This document shows, one piece after another, positions 17,119 through 25,900 of a stretch of DNA of 64,000 nt. Within the stretch, counting starts at the first letter, position 1, and each line of letters opens with the position of its first letter. Source of the stretch: an uncultured Bacilli bacterium (lineage in GTDB: Bacteria > Bacillota_I > Bacilli_A > RF39 > UBA660); contig CAJUPN010000001.1 of NCBI GenBank assembly GCA_910588195.1, positions 1-64,000 on the forward strand, in the 5' to 3' direction. The translations under genes and the position numbers were made by a program. Below the pieces are notes generated by a model. The model did no database searches and had not been told where the DNA came from. It saw nothing but the letters and a program-made list of their open reading frames with translations.

Positions 17119-17874
17119 ATGGATAAGATAAAGGAATGTGAAATTTTAATGGCAATGTATAAAAAAGGATTACTTGGGGGAGAGATAATGCCAGAAGATG
17201 CTAATCCTCATTTTTCTAAATCTTCTTTAGAAAATTATTTGTATTTTACATTACCTATGGCGCTTAATTATCAGAGAAATTCGTATAATCTTTGGGAAGG
17301 TGCAAATAAAACGGCAAATGATTCTACTACTTCTTTTGTTTTTAATCCTCATGAAGTTATAAAAAAAGATTTTTTAGAGGTCCAAGAAGCATTAGTTAAG
17401 TATAAGGTTGCACTACAGAAAAATAAACAAACAGAAATATGGATAAAATTATGTCATACCTTTATTAATTTATTTGATGGTGATATTAGATTAATTTTTA
17501 AAGAAAATGATTATAGTGTTGATAAAGTTAGAAAGTTTATCTTGGCACATAAAAAAGATTTTCCTTATATAAGTGGGACAAAGCTAGTTAATTATTGGAT
17601 GTATGTTATTATGCAATATACAGATATTAGTTATCAAGATCCAGAAAATTTAACTGTAGCTCCTGATACTCATGTGATTAAGTCAACTCATAAATTAGGT
17701 CTTATAAGTGATAAGGATTTAGAAGATGCACATGTTCAAGATATAGTTATTGAAGCTTGGAAAGAATTACTTAAAGATACTCCATATAAGCCTATCGATA
17801 TACATACACCGCTTTGGTTATGGAGTAGAAGTGGATTTATTCCATTAGATGAAAGTGTTTTAAATGAAAAATAA
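17119..17874 (+). CDS. Probable HhH-GPD-type DNA glycosylase
   Basis: 251 residues. The segment 'FPYISGTKLVNYWMYVI' fits the hairpin and following helix of HhH-GPD glycosylases ('LPGVGRKTAxxVL'), placing Lys155 at the catalytic lysine. 'APDTHVIKSTHKLGL' (Asp183) fits 'VDTHVxRVxxRLGL', which carries the catalytic Asp. The Lys-to-Asp gap (28) is longer than in endonuclease III, nearer to archaeal AGOG-type enzymes. No C-terminal iron-sulfur cysteines are seen. Such enzymes cut out oxidised or alkylated bases and nick the strand. It overlaps the UDG-like gene by 11 bases, a sign of joint function. The fold call is by motif reading only. Confidence 0.6.
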   Translation: MDKIKECEILMAMYKKGLLGGEIMPEDANPHFSKSSLENYLYFTLPMALNYQRNSYNLWEGANKTANDSTTSFVFNPHEVIKKDFLEVQEALVKYKVALQKNKQTEIWIKLCHTFINLFDGDIRLIFKENDYSVDKVRKFILAHKKDFPYISGTKLVNYWMYVIMQYTDISYQDPENLTVAPDTHVIKSTHKLGLISDKDLEDAHVQDIVIEAWKELLKDTPYKPIDIHTPLWLWSRSGFIPLDESVLNEK

Positions 17875-18532
17875 CGAGTTCATCAAATTATTAAGTGAGA
17901 TGTCTAAATGTCAATGCTGTACAAACTTGAAAGAAAAGGCATTAGTAAACTTTTATTGTGATGAAATGTGCAAAAATATTCCTTCAATTTGGACTGATTG
18001 GTTTAAGCGTTTAGATAGTAAAATAATGATTATTGGTCAAGACTGGGGACCTTTTAGTGATATGGAGAAACTTTATAAGAGATATATGAGCGGTGAATCT
18101 TACGATGATATAGTAGATTCTGAAAAAAGTTTAACAAAGAAAAATCTCTTTAAATTTTTAAAAATGTCTAATTCAAAATGTGATTTTTCTAAAATATATA
18201 TCACTAATGCGATTATGTGTGCTAGAATGGGAAATACCTATAGGGGAGATAATATAAACTTGAAATATTCAACTATTTCTTGTTCTAAATATTTAAAAGA
18301 ACAAATTAATATAGTTAAGCCAAAAGTTATATTAACATTAGGATATTTTCCTCTTTTATCTATTTCTAAAATATTTAATTTTGAAATAAATGATAGCTTA
18401 ACTAAACAAATTGAGGATTTTCCTATTATTGAATTTTCTGAGTGTGTAATAATTCCTGCCTTTCATCCAGTAGCACAAGTGAAGACAGAGAAACAATTAG
18501 AACAGTATAGAAAGATATGGAGGTATTTATAA
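17864..18532 (+). CDS. Uracil-DNA glycosylase superfamily protein
   Basis: 222 residues. UDG-fold signs: 'KIMIIGQDWG' near residue 55 as motif A, 'IYITNAIMCARMG' in the middle, 'IVKPKVILTLGYFPL' near 160, and 'PAFHPVAQ' near 205 with the motif-B His. Four Cys cluster at residues 18-47 ('CQCC', then Cys-x4-Cys), which could hold an iron-sulfur cluster as in family 4/5 enzymes, though the spacing is unusual. It starts inside the HhH-GPD-like gene and its TAA overlaps the ATG of the next gene by one base, so three genes are tightly coupled. Target base unknown. Confidence 0.75.
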   Translation: MKNNEFIKLLSEMSKCQCCTNLKEKALVNFYCDEMCKNIPSIWTDWFKRLDSKIMIIGQDWGPFSDMEKLYKRYMSGESYDDIVDSEKSLTKKNLFKFLKMSNSKCDFSKIYITNAIMCARMGNTYRGDNINLKYSTISCSKYLKEQINIVKPKVILTLGYFPLLSISKIFNFEINDSLTKQIEDFPIIEFSECVIIPAFHPVAQVKTEKQLEQYRKIWRYL

Positions 18533-19209
18533 TGGATAGTAATTTAGATATTTGGTCTGTACAAGAAGATGCTACAGAAGTTTTTATAGCTTTAGAGCAA
18601 ATAAAATCGGGCTTAAGTATAATTTATGATAATGTTAAATGTAAAATCAATATTGGAAGTAATAAAATAACAACAAGACTTTTTGATACAATACTTTATA
18701 ATGAAGATAGTGATACTCTTATTATGATAATGCAAGGTTCTAAGGCAACAAAAGATGACATGATTAATTATTTAAGTGAAAAAGATCTTAAATATGTTGA
18801 AGTTTCTTTTTTAGATAATGATATTGATTTTGAAGTTCCTGAAGAAAGTGATGAAAAGAAAGTACCAGAGTTATGGTTTGCTAGGGATTTGTATGTTGTT
18901 AATGACGCTATTGATAGTAGTGTAGAAAGAGGAGTTTTCCAAGCTTCATTAATGCCTTTAGTTACCGGTAATTTAGTTTTATCCTATAATGATAACTACG
19001 GAGAACCTAATAGTATTGATGGACGACTTTTTAAAGGTGTTGTTGCTTGTCCTGATAAGTTAATTTTATTAGTAAATCAAAAAGATGAAAGTAAGAATAT
19101 TGATGTTGCTGATATAGAATCTATTTTGAATGCGAAGGACTTTATATATTCAATAGATTATGCTATGGATATAGATTTAAGTTGTTATAAAAAAGTCAAG
19201 ATGCGCTAG
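18532..19209 (+). CDS. Hypothetical protein, 225 aa
   Basis: Not recognised. The start is the ATG overlapping the previous stop (TAATG), with GGAGG eight bases upstream. It appears to be an alpha/beta protein made of two similar halves: a beta-rich N-terminus ('LSIIYDNVKCKINIGSNKI'), and a second half with 'LYVVNDAIDSSVERGVF' and 'KGVVACPDKLILLVNQ'. Acidic, no membrane segment. Its place between the UDG-like and the PurZ-like gene suggests a role in the same process, but nothing in the sequence says which. Confidence 0.7.
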   Translation: MDSNLDIWSVQEDATEVFIALEQIKSGLSIIYDNVKCKINIGSNKITTRLFDTILYNEDSDTLIMIMQGSKATKDDMINYLSEKDLKYVEVSFLDNDIDFEVPEESDEKKVPELWFARDLYVVNDAIDSSVERGVFQASLMPLVTGNLVLSYNDNYGEPNSIDGRLFKGVVACPDKLILLVNQKDESKNIDVADIESILNAKDFIYSIDYAMDIDLSCYKKVKMR

Positions 19210-19226
19210 AATGTTTGAGAGGGTAA

Positions 19227-20585
19227 ATGGTTAATAAAAATATTATATGTGTTATAGATGGAGAAGCTGGTTCTTGTGGAAAAGCTAAAGTATGTGGACA
19301 AATTGCACTTGATGAAAGATTAAATATCATAGCAAGCGTAACTAATTCTATGCCGAATGCGGGACATACATTTGTAAGTGAATTAGGAGAAACTTATTTA
19401 TTTAGAAATATTCCTGTAGCAGTAGTAAATCCTAATGTTAAATTATTTATTGGTCCTAGTTCAGTAATTGATATGGATGTTTTTAGAAAAGAGTATGAAG
19501 AATGTGAGAGTCTACTTGGAAATAGACAAATATATGTTCATGAATTGGTTCCATTAGTGGAGGACCGTCATAAAGAAAAAGAAAAAGAAACAATTAAAAG
19601 TGGATCAACATACCATGGGTGTGCTGCTTGTAATCAAGAGAAAATTATAAGAGATCCCCATTTGAAATTTTTTAAAGGGTATAAAAAGGCAATTGTTTTG
19701 ACTAATGAAGAATGGTTAAATGAACTTTATAATTGTTTAGATGATTCAAATGGAATGGTCTTGTTTGAGGGGGCTCAAGGAGCTGGATTGTCACTTAACT
19801 TTAGTGGTAATTTTCCTTATGTTACATCTCGAAACATTAATGTTTCGAATATGCTTCAAGAAGCGGGAGTTTCACCTAGGAGACTTCATACAACAGTTAT
19901 GGTAGTAAGACCTTTTCCAATTAGGATAAATGATATTACTAATGAAGGTAAATTTGTTTTTACTGGTTCTTATGGTAGTGGGGCATCTTTGACTTGGAGT
20001 AATATTAATATTGGAGCTAAATTAGGTTTTTATCCAACAGCATTTGATTTTGACTTATTCGATAATATGCTAAATGATGATTTAAAAAATAAATTGTTAA
20101 ATGCTTCGGAAAAGCGTTCTTTAATGCAAATATTTGGTGAAAGATATAAGGACATAACGTTATCTGACATTAATTTAATAGATGCTTTAGAAATGGAAAG
20201 ATTAATATATAAAGGAAAAGGAATTAGAGAATATGTATCTAAGGTTATTGACTTAAGTCATCTTGATGATCCTACTTTAAGAGACTTATCAGAAATGACA
20301 TCAGTAACTAAGTTAGAAAGAAAGATTTTTGATTTGGATATAAATAAATTAAAGAGCAGTGTGCGAATAAATGATCCAGATTGTTTATATCTTAACTTTT
20401 TTCAACATTTAGATCTAGAATATGAAAAGTGTTGTGGTGACTATAAAGAATTCTTGATTAATAGATATATTAAAGAGTATTTAAATTGGTTAGAAAGTTC
20501 ATTAGGTGTTGATATTAGTACTTTAGGTACTGGATCTAAAAATAATGAATATATTAAAAGAAGAGAATTAATCATTTTAGATTAA
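19227..20585 (+). CDS. Adenylosuccinate synthetase family, PurZ-like
   Basis: 452 residues, clearly of the PurA fold: 'NSMPNAGHTF' with the catalytic His (H47), 'FEGAQGAGLSLN' (180-191), 'FPYVTSRN', 'VVRPFPIR', and 'MTSVTKLERKIF' then 'CLYLNF' near the end. PurA joins Asp to IMP using GTP. The P-loop, however, reads GSCGKAK (15-21), so Ser16 replaces PurA's catalytic Asp of GDEGKGK. That swap, and the 'TSVTK...RKIF...LNF' tail, are what I recall of phage PurZ, which uses dGMP to build 2-aminoadenine nucleotides. The protein is longer than phage PurZ (about 340-370), with an insert near 260-320. It lies 17 bases after the previous gene. Substrate is inferred; no other 2-aminoadenine pathway gene was identified here. 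Confidence 0.8.
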   Translation: MVNKNIICVIDGEAGSCGKAKVCGQIALDERLNIIASVTNSMPNAGHTFVSELGETYLFRNIPVAVVNPNVKLFIGPSSVIDMDVFRKEYEECESLLGNRQIYVHELVPLVEDRHKEKEKETIKSGSTYHGCAACNQEKIIRDPHLKFFKGYKKAIVLTNEEWLNELYNCLDDSNGMVLFEGAQGAGLSLNFSGNFPYVTSRNINVSNMLQEAGVSPRRLHTTVMVVRPFPIRINDITNEGKFVFTGSYGSGASLTWSNINIGAKLGFYPTAFDFDLFDNMLNDDLKNKLLNASEKRSLMQIFGERYKDITLSDINLIDALEMERLIYKGKGIREYVSKVIDLSHLDDPTLRDLSEMTSVTKLERKIFDLDINKLKSSVRINDPDCLYLNFFQHLDLEYEKCCGDYKEFLINRYIKEYLNWLESSLGVDISTLGTGSKNNEYIKRRELIILD

Positions 20586-20601
20586 TTTTTTTATTTGTCA
20601 C

Positions 20602-20629
20602 TTGGATGTCACTTTAAGTAAGTTATAAT
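20602..20629 (+). promoter_or_regulatory. Promoter of the ABC/two-component module
   Basis: TTGGAT at 20602-20607 and TATAAT at 20624-20629 with a 16-base spacer, 22 bases before the ATPase start. Confidence 0.65.
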
Positions 20630-20651
20630 TAATTTGTTCAAGGAGGAAATT

Positions 20652-21323
20652 ATGGATATTTTAAAAGTTGAAGGATTAACAAAAATATATGGAAAGGGTG
20701 AAAATCAAGTTATTGCTCTTGATAACGTATCATTTTCTGTAAAGAAAGGTGAGTTTGTCGCTATTGTTGGAGCTTCAGGTTCGGGAAAGTCAACTCTTTT
20801 ACATTTGATTGGTGGAGTAGATAGACCTACAAGTGGAAAAGTATTTATTGATGATAATGATATTTATGCAATGAATGATGATAAACTTGCTATTTTTAGA
20901 AGAAGACAAGTTGGTTTAATTTATCAATTCTATAATTTAATACCTATTTTAAATATAGAAGAAAATATAACATTACCAATGGAACTTGATGGTAGAAAAG
21001 TTGATCAAGCGTCACTAGATGAGTTACTTGAATCTTTAGGACTTAGTGCAAGAAAGAAACATTTACCTAATGAGCTTTCAGGTGGTCAACAACAAAGAAC
21101 ATCTATTGGACGTGCGATGATAACAAAACCTGCCATTATCTTAGCAGATGAACCTACAGGTAATTTAGATTCTAAGGCTAGTGATGAAATAGTTGAATTA
21201 TTAAAACTATCTAATAAAAAATATAATCAGACGATAGTAATGATTACACATAATCTTGATATTGCTGAAGCGGCTGATAGAATTATAAAAATTGAAGATG
21301 GGCATATAGTTAAGGAGGATTAA
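20652..21323 (+). CDS. Antimicrobial-peptide-type ABC transporter ATPase
   Basis: 223 residues, MacB/SalX-type ATPase: Walker A GASGSGKST at 40-48, Q-loop 'LIYQFYNLIP', signature LSGGQQQR, Walker B 'IILADEP', 'MITHN' switch His. The start at 20652 has AAGGAGG; an upstream in-frame TTG has none. It is followed two bases after its stop by an FtsX permease, then a response regulator and sensor kinase, the standard arrangement of peptide-antibiotic resistance or bacteriocin-immunity modules in Firmicutes. It powers the permease at the inner face of the membrane. Confidence 0.93.
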   Translation: MDILKVEGLTKIYGKGENQVIALDNVSFSVKKGEFVAIVGASGSGKSTLLHLIGGVDRPTSGKVFIDDNDIYAMNDDKLAIFRRRQVGLIYQFYNLIPILNIEENITLPMELDGRKVDQASLDELLESLGLSARKKHLPNELSGGQQQRTSIGRAMITKPAIILADEPTGNLDSKASDEIVELLKLSNKKYNQTIVMITHNLDIAEAADRIIKIEDGHIVKED

Positions 21324-21325
21324 CG

Positions 21326-23992
21326 ATGAATCTACTTAACAAATTAACAAAGAAAAATCTTATTTTAAATAAGAAAAGAACAACAGTTACAATTATTGGA
21401 ATTATTTTATCCGTTGCTTTAATAACAGCTTTAGCAAGTTTAATTATAAGTTTTAATAAATCACTTTTAGTGTTTGAGAAAATGCGAACAGGGGACTTTC
21501 ATATTGCATTTGATCATGTCTTATCAAATGATATAGATAAGTTTAAAGATAATAGATATATTGAAGATGTTTATTTTTCTAAAGATATTGGATATTCTAA
21601 ATTAGAGGGTATAAAAAATGAGAGTAAACCTTATGTATTTATTAAAGCATTTGATTTTAAAGCCTTAGATAAAATATTTAAAAGTAATTTACTTGAAGGT
21701 AGATTACCTAAAACAAGTGATGAAATTGTTATATCTAAACATTTGAAAACAAATGGTAGATTAAATTTAAATATTGGAGATACAATTAAATTAGATATTG
21801 GTAAGCGTTTAGTTGATGGATCGTCTTTAAATCAATCTAATCCGTATGATTCACTTACTGAAGAATTTAAAAAAGAGTATGAGAAAGAATATAAAATTGT
21901 TGGAATAATTGAAAGACCTAGTTATTCAGTTGAACCATATTCAGCTCCAGGGTATACTTTTATTACTTGTTTAGATGATACTAGTGAGTCAAATTATACA
22001 GCTTATGTTAGATATAAACATAAATATCTAAAGAATCAACATTATGTTACTGCTGATATTTTAGGTGTTGATAGAGATATTTATAAAAAAGCAATGACAG
22101 GATCTTTTTCAGGCGATACTGAGGAAGAATACCAAGAATTTTTAAATAAATTTAATGAAGAGATGGAAAAAGCAAGATATGATGTATCTACTGTTAACTC
22201 TTATTTGATTTCTTTAGAATATCAAGATATAAGTGATCCATCTATGAGAGCACTTTACTATGTTGCTGGAATAGTAATACTTATTATAATGGTTACATCA
22301 ATATACTGTATTAAAAATAGTTTTAATATATCAATTACCGAAAAGACTAAACAATATGGTATGTTAGCAAGTATTGGTGCTACAAGAAAGCAAATTAAGA
22401 AAAACGTTTTATATGAAGCATTTATTTTAGGACTTATTGGTATACCTATTGGTATTTTCTCTGGTTTATTTGCATCGTTTGTTTTAATTAAAATTTCTAA
22501 TTTGCTTTTAGGAGAAACTTTGAACATAGGTTTGATTTATAGTGTTTCAATTGGATCAATTTTACTTTCAATAATTTTAGGTTCAGTAACTATTTATTTA
22601 TCGGCTGTTAGAAGTGCTAGAAAGGCTAGTAAAATATCTCCTATCTCAGCTATTCGTAACAGTGATGATATAAAGATAAAATCTAAAAAAATAAAATCTC
22701 CTAAATTAGTAAAAAAACTTTTTGGTGTAGGTGGAGATGTATCATATAAAAATTTAAAAAGAAACAATAAAAAATATCGTACGACTGTTATTTCAATAGT
22801 TGTTTGTGTATCAATTTTTATTTCACTTTATTCATTTATGGACTTGGCTTTTAAAACAGTTGATATAAACTTCCAAAAAGTTGATTATAATATTGCTGTA
22901 AATTTTACTACAGAAGATAAAAAGATGAAGGATACAATTGTCAATAATGCGATGAATATTGTTGATGTAAAAGATTATTCTATTAATACATCTATAGCTT
23001 ATTCTTTAAAAAATCCTGTTTTTTCAGAAGAATTTAAGAAAATTGGAAATACCGAAATTGAAAGTATAATGGAAGAACATGGTGGTTTAGATCTTACGCT
23101 TTTGAGTCTTGGTGATTATCAATATAAAAAATACTTACAAAAACTAGGATTAAATTATGAAGATACAAAAGATAAAGCTATAATTTTAAATAATACTATG
23201 GTTATGTCTGATGATGGTAAAAAACATGAAGTTCCTATTTTTGATTATAAAAAAGGAGAAAACTTAACTGGCTCAATATATGACTATAATTGTGAAGATG
23301 AAGATACTTCTAAATGTTGGTTGGATGCCAGTATTAAAGTAGCAGCTTTAACTGATATACGTCCATTTGGACAAAGTTTATCTTACCATTTTATTATGAT
23401 AGTAAGTGACGAATTTATTAGTAAATTTACTTCTAATTTTAGACATTATGAAATTTTACTTGATGTAGAAAACCCAGATAAATATCAAGATGAAATGGAA
23501 AAAGTTTTATCAACAGAACCTGTTAGTGATTATTCAATATACAATATTGATAAAGAAAGAAAGACTAGTAAATCTTTATTCACCCTTGTTGCTATATTCT
23601 TATATGGATTTATAGTAGTTATTGCTTTAATTGGTATTACTAACATATTTAATACTATTACAACTAGTGTTGAATTGCGTGCTCGTGAGTTTGCTACATT
23701 AAAAAGTGTAGGTATGACAAAGCGTGAATTTAATAAAATGGTTAGTTTAGAAAGTATATTTTATGGAAGTAAGTCTTTATTAATAGGTATCCCTATTGGA
23801 AGTATTTTATCTTATTTAATTTATAAAGCTTTAGTTGGAGGAAATTTTGAATTCCCATATTCTTATCCAATAACGGCTGTTATAATTTCAATATTAGCAG
23901 TACTTATATTAGTAACTGTAATAATGAAGTATTCTATAAGAAAGATTAATAAGCAAAATACAATTGAGACAATTCGAAATGATAATATTTAA
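21326..23992 (+). CDS. FtsX-domain ABC transporter permease (two FtsX domains)
   Basis: 888 residues. First helix at about 18-40, large extracellular domain, three helices at about 310-445, a fifth helix near 487-507, a second extracellular domain, then three helices at about 760-880. That is two FtsX domains with eight helices, the MacB/SalY-like layout, not the ten-helix BceB layout. 'KQYGMLASIGATRKQIKKN' and 'REFATLKSVGMTKREFNKM' are the paired cytoplasmic turns between helices. It sits two bases behind the ATPase and has AAGGAGG upstream. It probably expels or removes membrane-active peptides or lipids; the substrate is unknown. Confidence 0.9.
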   Translation: MNLLNKLTKKNLILNKKRTTVTIIGIILSVALITALASLIISFNKSLLVFEKMRTGDFHIAFDHVLSNDIDKFKDNRYIEDVYFSKDIGYSKLEGIKNESKPYVFIKAFDFKALDKIFKSNLLEGRLPKTSDEIVISKHLKTNGRLNLNIGDTIKLDIGKRLVDGSSLNQSNPYDSLTEEFKKEYEKEYKIVGIIERPSYSVEPYSAPGYTFITCLDDTSESNYTAYVRYKHKYLKNQHYVTADILGVDRDIYKKAMTGSFSGDTEEEYQEFLNKFNEEMEKARYDVSTVNSYLISLEYQDISDPSMRALYYVAGIVILIIMVTSIYCIKNSFNISITEKTKQYGMLASIGATRKQIKKNVLYEAFILGLIGIPIGIFSGLFASFVLIKISNLLLGETLNIGLIYSVSIGSILLSIILGSVTIYLSAVRSARKASKISPISAIRNSDDIKIKSKKIKSPKLVKKLFGVGGDVSYKNLKRNNKKYRTTVISIVVCVSIFISLYSFMDLAFKTVDINFQKVDYNIAVNFTTEDKKMKDTIVNNAMNIVDVKDYSINTSIAYSLKNPVFSEEFKKIGNTEIESIMEEHGGLDLTLLSLGDYQYKKYLQKLGLNYEDTKDKAIILNNTMVMSDDGKKHEVPIFDYKKGENLTGSIYDYNCEDEDTSKCWLDASIKVAALTDIRPFGQSLSYHFIMIVSDEFISKFTSNFRHYEILLDVENPDKYQDEMEKVLSTEPVSDYSIYNIDKERKTSKSLFTLVAIFLYGFIVVIALIGITNIFNTITTSVELRAREFATLKSVGMTKREFNKMVSLESIFYGSKSLLIGIPIGSILSYLIYKALVGGNFEFPYSYPITAVIISILAVLILVTVIMKYSIRKINKQNTIETIRNDNI

Positions 23993-23994
23993 TT

Positions 23995-24020
23995 AGAGGG
24001 AAGAAATATCCCTCTTTATT
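23995..24020 (+). terminator. Intrinsic terminator after the permease
   Basis: AGAGGG/CCCTCT stem followed by a short T-rich tail; it separates the transporter from the two-component genes, which have their own promoter. Confidence 0.65.
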
Positions 24021-24029
24021 TGGTATAAT
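24021..24029 (+). promoter_or_regulatory. Extended -10 promoter of the two-component genes
   Basis: TGGTATAAT 24 bases before the response-regulator start. Confidence 0.65.
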
Positions 24030-24053
24030 AGAGGTGTTTAGGAGGGAATACTC

Positions 24054-24695
24054 ATGATATTACTTGTTGAAGATAATATGAAAATAGCTAAAGGCTTAAT
24101 CTATGCTTTAAAACAAAATAATTATGAAGTTATTTATGCAAGTACTTTAAAAGAAGGAAAAAGTAAACTAGAAAATGAAAAAATAGATTTAGTTATTTTG
24201 GATGTTTCTTTGCCTGATGGAAATGGTTTTACTTTCTTTGAAGAAAATATAAAGGGTATTAAAACAATCTTTTTAACCGCAAAAGATACAGAGGATGATA
24301 TTGTCCATGGATTAGAAATAGGAGCAAGTGACTATATAACTAAACCATTTTCAACAAGAGAATTGCTTGCTAGAATAAAAAGATTATTAAATGATAGTCG
24401 TAAAAATTTATTTAAAATAAAAGATATTGAATATGATGTAAATAAAATGGTAGTATACAAAAATAAAGAAGAAGTAAATCTTTCTAGTTTAGAGTTAAAA
24501 ATATTAAATTTGCTTTTTACCAATATAAACAAAGTTGTAACAAGAGACAGTATAATAGAGCACATATGGGAATGGACTGGAAATGATGTTTATGATAATA
24601 CCATTACTGTATATATGAAAAGAATTAGAGAAAAGCTTGGTACTGATATAATAAAAACACTTAAAGGAATCGGATACCGTATAGATAATGAATAG
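24054..24695 (+). CDS. OmpR-family response regulator
   Basis: 213 residues. Receiver domain with acidic pair E6-D7, phosphoacceptor Asp50 ('LVILDVSLPDG'), and Lys97 in 'DYITKPF'; then an OmpR/PhoB-type winged helix (about 125-210) with 'LELKILNLL' and 'TVYMKRIREKLG'. It works with the histidine kinase that overlaps its end by eight bases. The likely target is the ABC transporter promoter at 20602-20629. GGAGG lies upstream of the start. Confidence 0.95.
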   Translation: MILLVEDNMKIAKGLIYALKQNNYEVIYASTLKEGKSKLENEKIDLVILDVSLPDGNGFTFFEENIKGIKTIFLTAKDTEDDIVHGLEIGASDYITKPFSTRELLARIKRLLNDSRKNLFKIKDIEYDVNKMVVYKNKEEVNLSSLELKILNLLFTNINKVVTRDSIIEHIWEWTGNDVYDNTITVYMKRIREKLGTDIIKTLKGIGYRIDNE

Positions 24696-25881
24696 AAAAA
24701 AATTAAATTTGATTCTTGTTAGTTTATTTGTTGTTTTGTTGGTTTTATTAATAGTTAACACAAAAAAATATTTGCATGATTATACAGTTAATACAAATAT
24801 TCTTTTAGCTAAAATAGTATGTTTAGTTCAGGAAAAATATCCTGAAGTTAATAAAAAAGATATTATAGGATTATTAAATGAAAAAGATTTTAAAAATAAT
24901 TTAACTGAATATGGTATAGATATTTATGAAGAAGAAATAAGTAAGGATTCGGAAAGAATAATTATTAATATGTATGTTTCTAATTTTTATATTATTATTT
25001 TTGCTCTAATTATAGTAATTATTTTTATAAATGTATATGTCTATCTAAATAATAGAAATGTAAAAAAGCTTATTTATTATGTTGAAGGAATTAATAAAAA
25101 GAATTATAAGTTAGATATTATTTCTAATAAAGAAAGTGATTTATCAATACTACAAAATGAAATTTATAAAACAATGGTTATGTTAAGAGAGAATGCTGAT
25201 AATTCTTTAAAAGATAAGAAAAATCTAAAAGATTCATTATCAGATATATCACATCAATTAAAGACTCCTTTAACCTCAATAAGTATAATGTTGGATAATA
25301 TAATTGATGATCCTAATATGGATGATTCAGTTAGAAATGATTTTATAATGGATATTAAAAGAGAAATTATCAATATTAATTTCTTAGTTTATAATATTTT
25401 AAAGTTATCTTTGTTTGATACTAATACAGTAAAATTTAGAAGAGAGAAGGTTAAATTAGATGAAATTATTAATACTTCAATTAAAAATGTTTCTCTTTTA
25501 GCTGACTTAAAAAATATTAATATAAAAGTAGAAGGTAATTTGGATTATTTTATTAAAGCTGATACAAAATGGGAAATAGAAGCTATTACGAACATAATTA
25601 AGAATTCTATTGAACATTCTAATGAAAATCAAGATGTGATAATAAAAACTAGGGAAAGTGATGTTTTTACAGAACTTTCAATAAATGATAAAGGTGTAGG
25701 AATTTCTTCTAAGGATATAAAAAATGTTTTTAAGAGATTTTATAAACTAAATGATAATGATAATGGATTTGGAATTGGACTTTCTTTAGCTAAAGAAATA
25801 ATAGAAGCTGATAATGGGACAATAAAAGTGAAAAGTGAAGTTGGAAAAGGTACTAGTTTTATAATAAGATATATGAAATAA
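24688..25881 (+). CDS. Membrane sensor histidine kinase
   Basis: 397 residues: membrane helix 7-24, an extracellular domain of about 70 residues, second helix 99-120, then a kinase core. The phospho-acceptor is His189 in 'SDISHQLKTPL'; the N box is 'NIIKNSIEHS', the G1 box 'INDKGVGIS', and the G2 box 'GFGIGLSLAKEI'. The extracellular loop is larger than in intramembrane-sensing BceS-type kinases, so it may detect the ligand itself. It overlaps the response regulator by eight bases. Confidence 0.95.
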   Translation: MNRKKLNLILVSLFVVLLVLLIVNTKKYLHDYTVNTNILLAKIVCLVQEKYPEVNKKDIIGLLNEKDFKNNLTEYGIDIYEEEISKDSERIIINMYVSNFYIIIFALIIVIIFINVYVYLNNRNVKKLIYYVEGINKKNYKLDIISNKESDLSILQNEIYKTMVMLRENADNSLKDKKNLKDSLSDISHQLKTPLTSISIMLDNIIDDPNMDDSVRNDFIMDIKREIININFLVYNILKLSLFDTNTVKFRREKVKLDEIINTSIKNVSLLADLKNINIKVEGNLDYFIKADTKWEIEAITNIIKNSIEHSNENQDVIIKTRESDVFTELSINDKGVGISSKDIKNVFKRFYKLNDNDNGFGIGLSLAKEIIEADNGTIKVKSEVGKGTSFIIRYMK

Positions 25882-25900
25882 TGTAATTAAAGGAGTTAGT

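Noticed and set aside
19227..20585. A full 2-aminoadenine (Z-genome) pathway
   Set aside because: No MazZ, DatZ or DpoZ-like gene is seen near it. The evidence supports only a PurZ-like enzyme.
7303..20585. Prophage or integrated element
   Set aside because: No integrase, terminase, capsid, portal or tail gene is visible, and base composition and promoters match the flanks.
20652..25881. BceAB-RS module
   Set aside because: The permease has two FtsX domains and eight helices, the gene order is transporter first, and the kinase has a sizeable outer domain; it is a related but different type.
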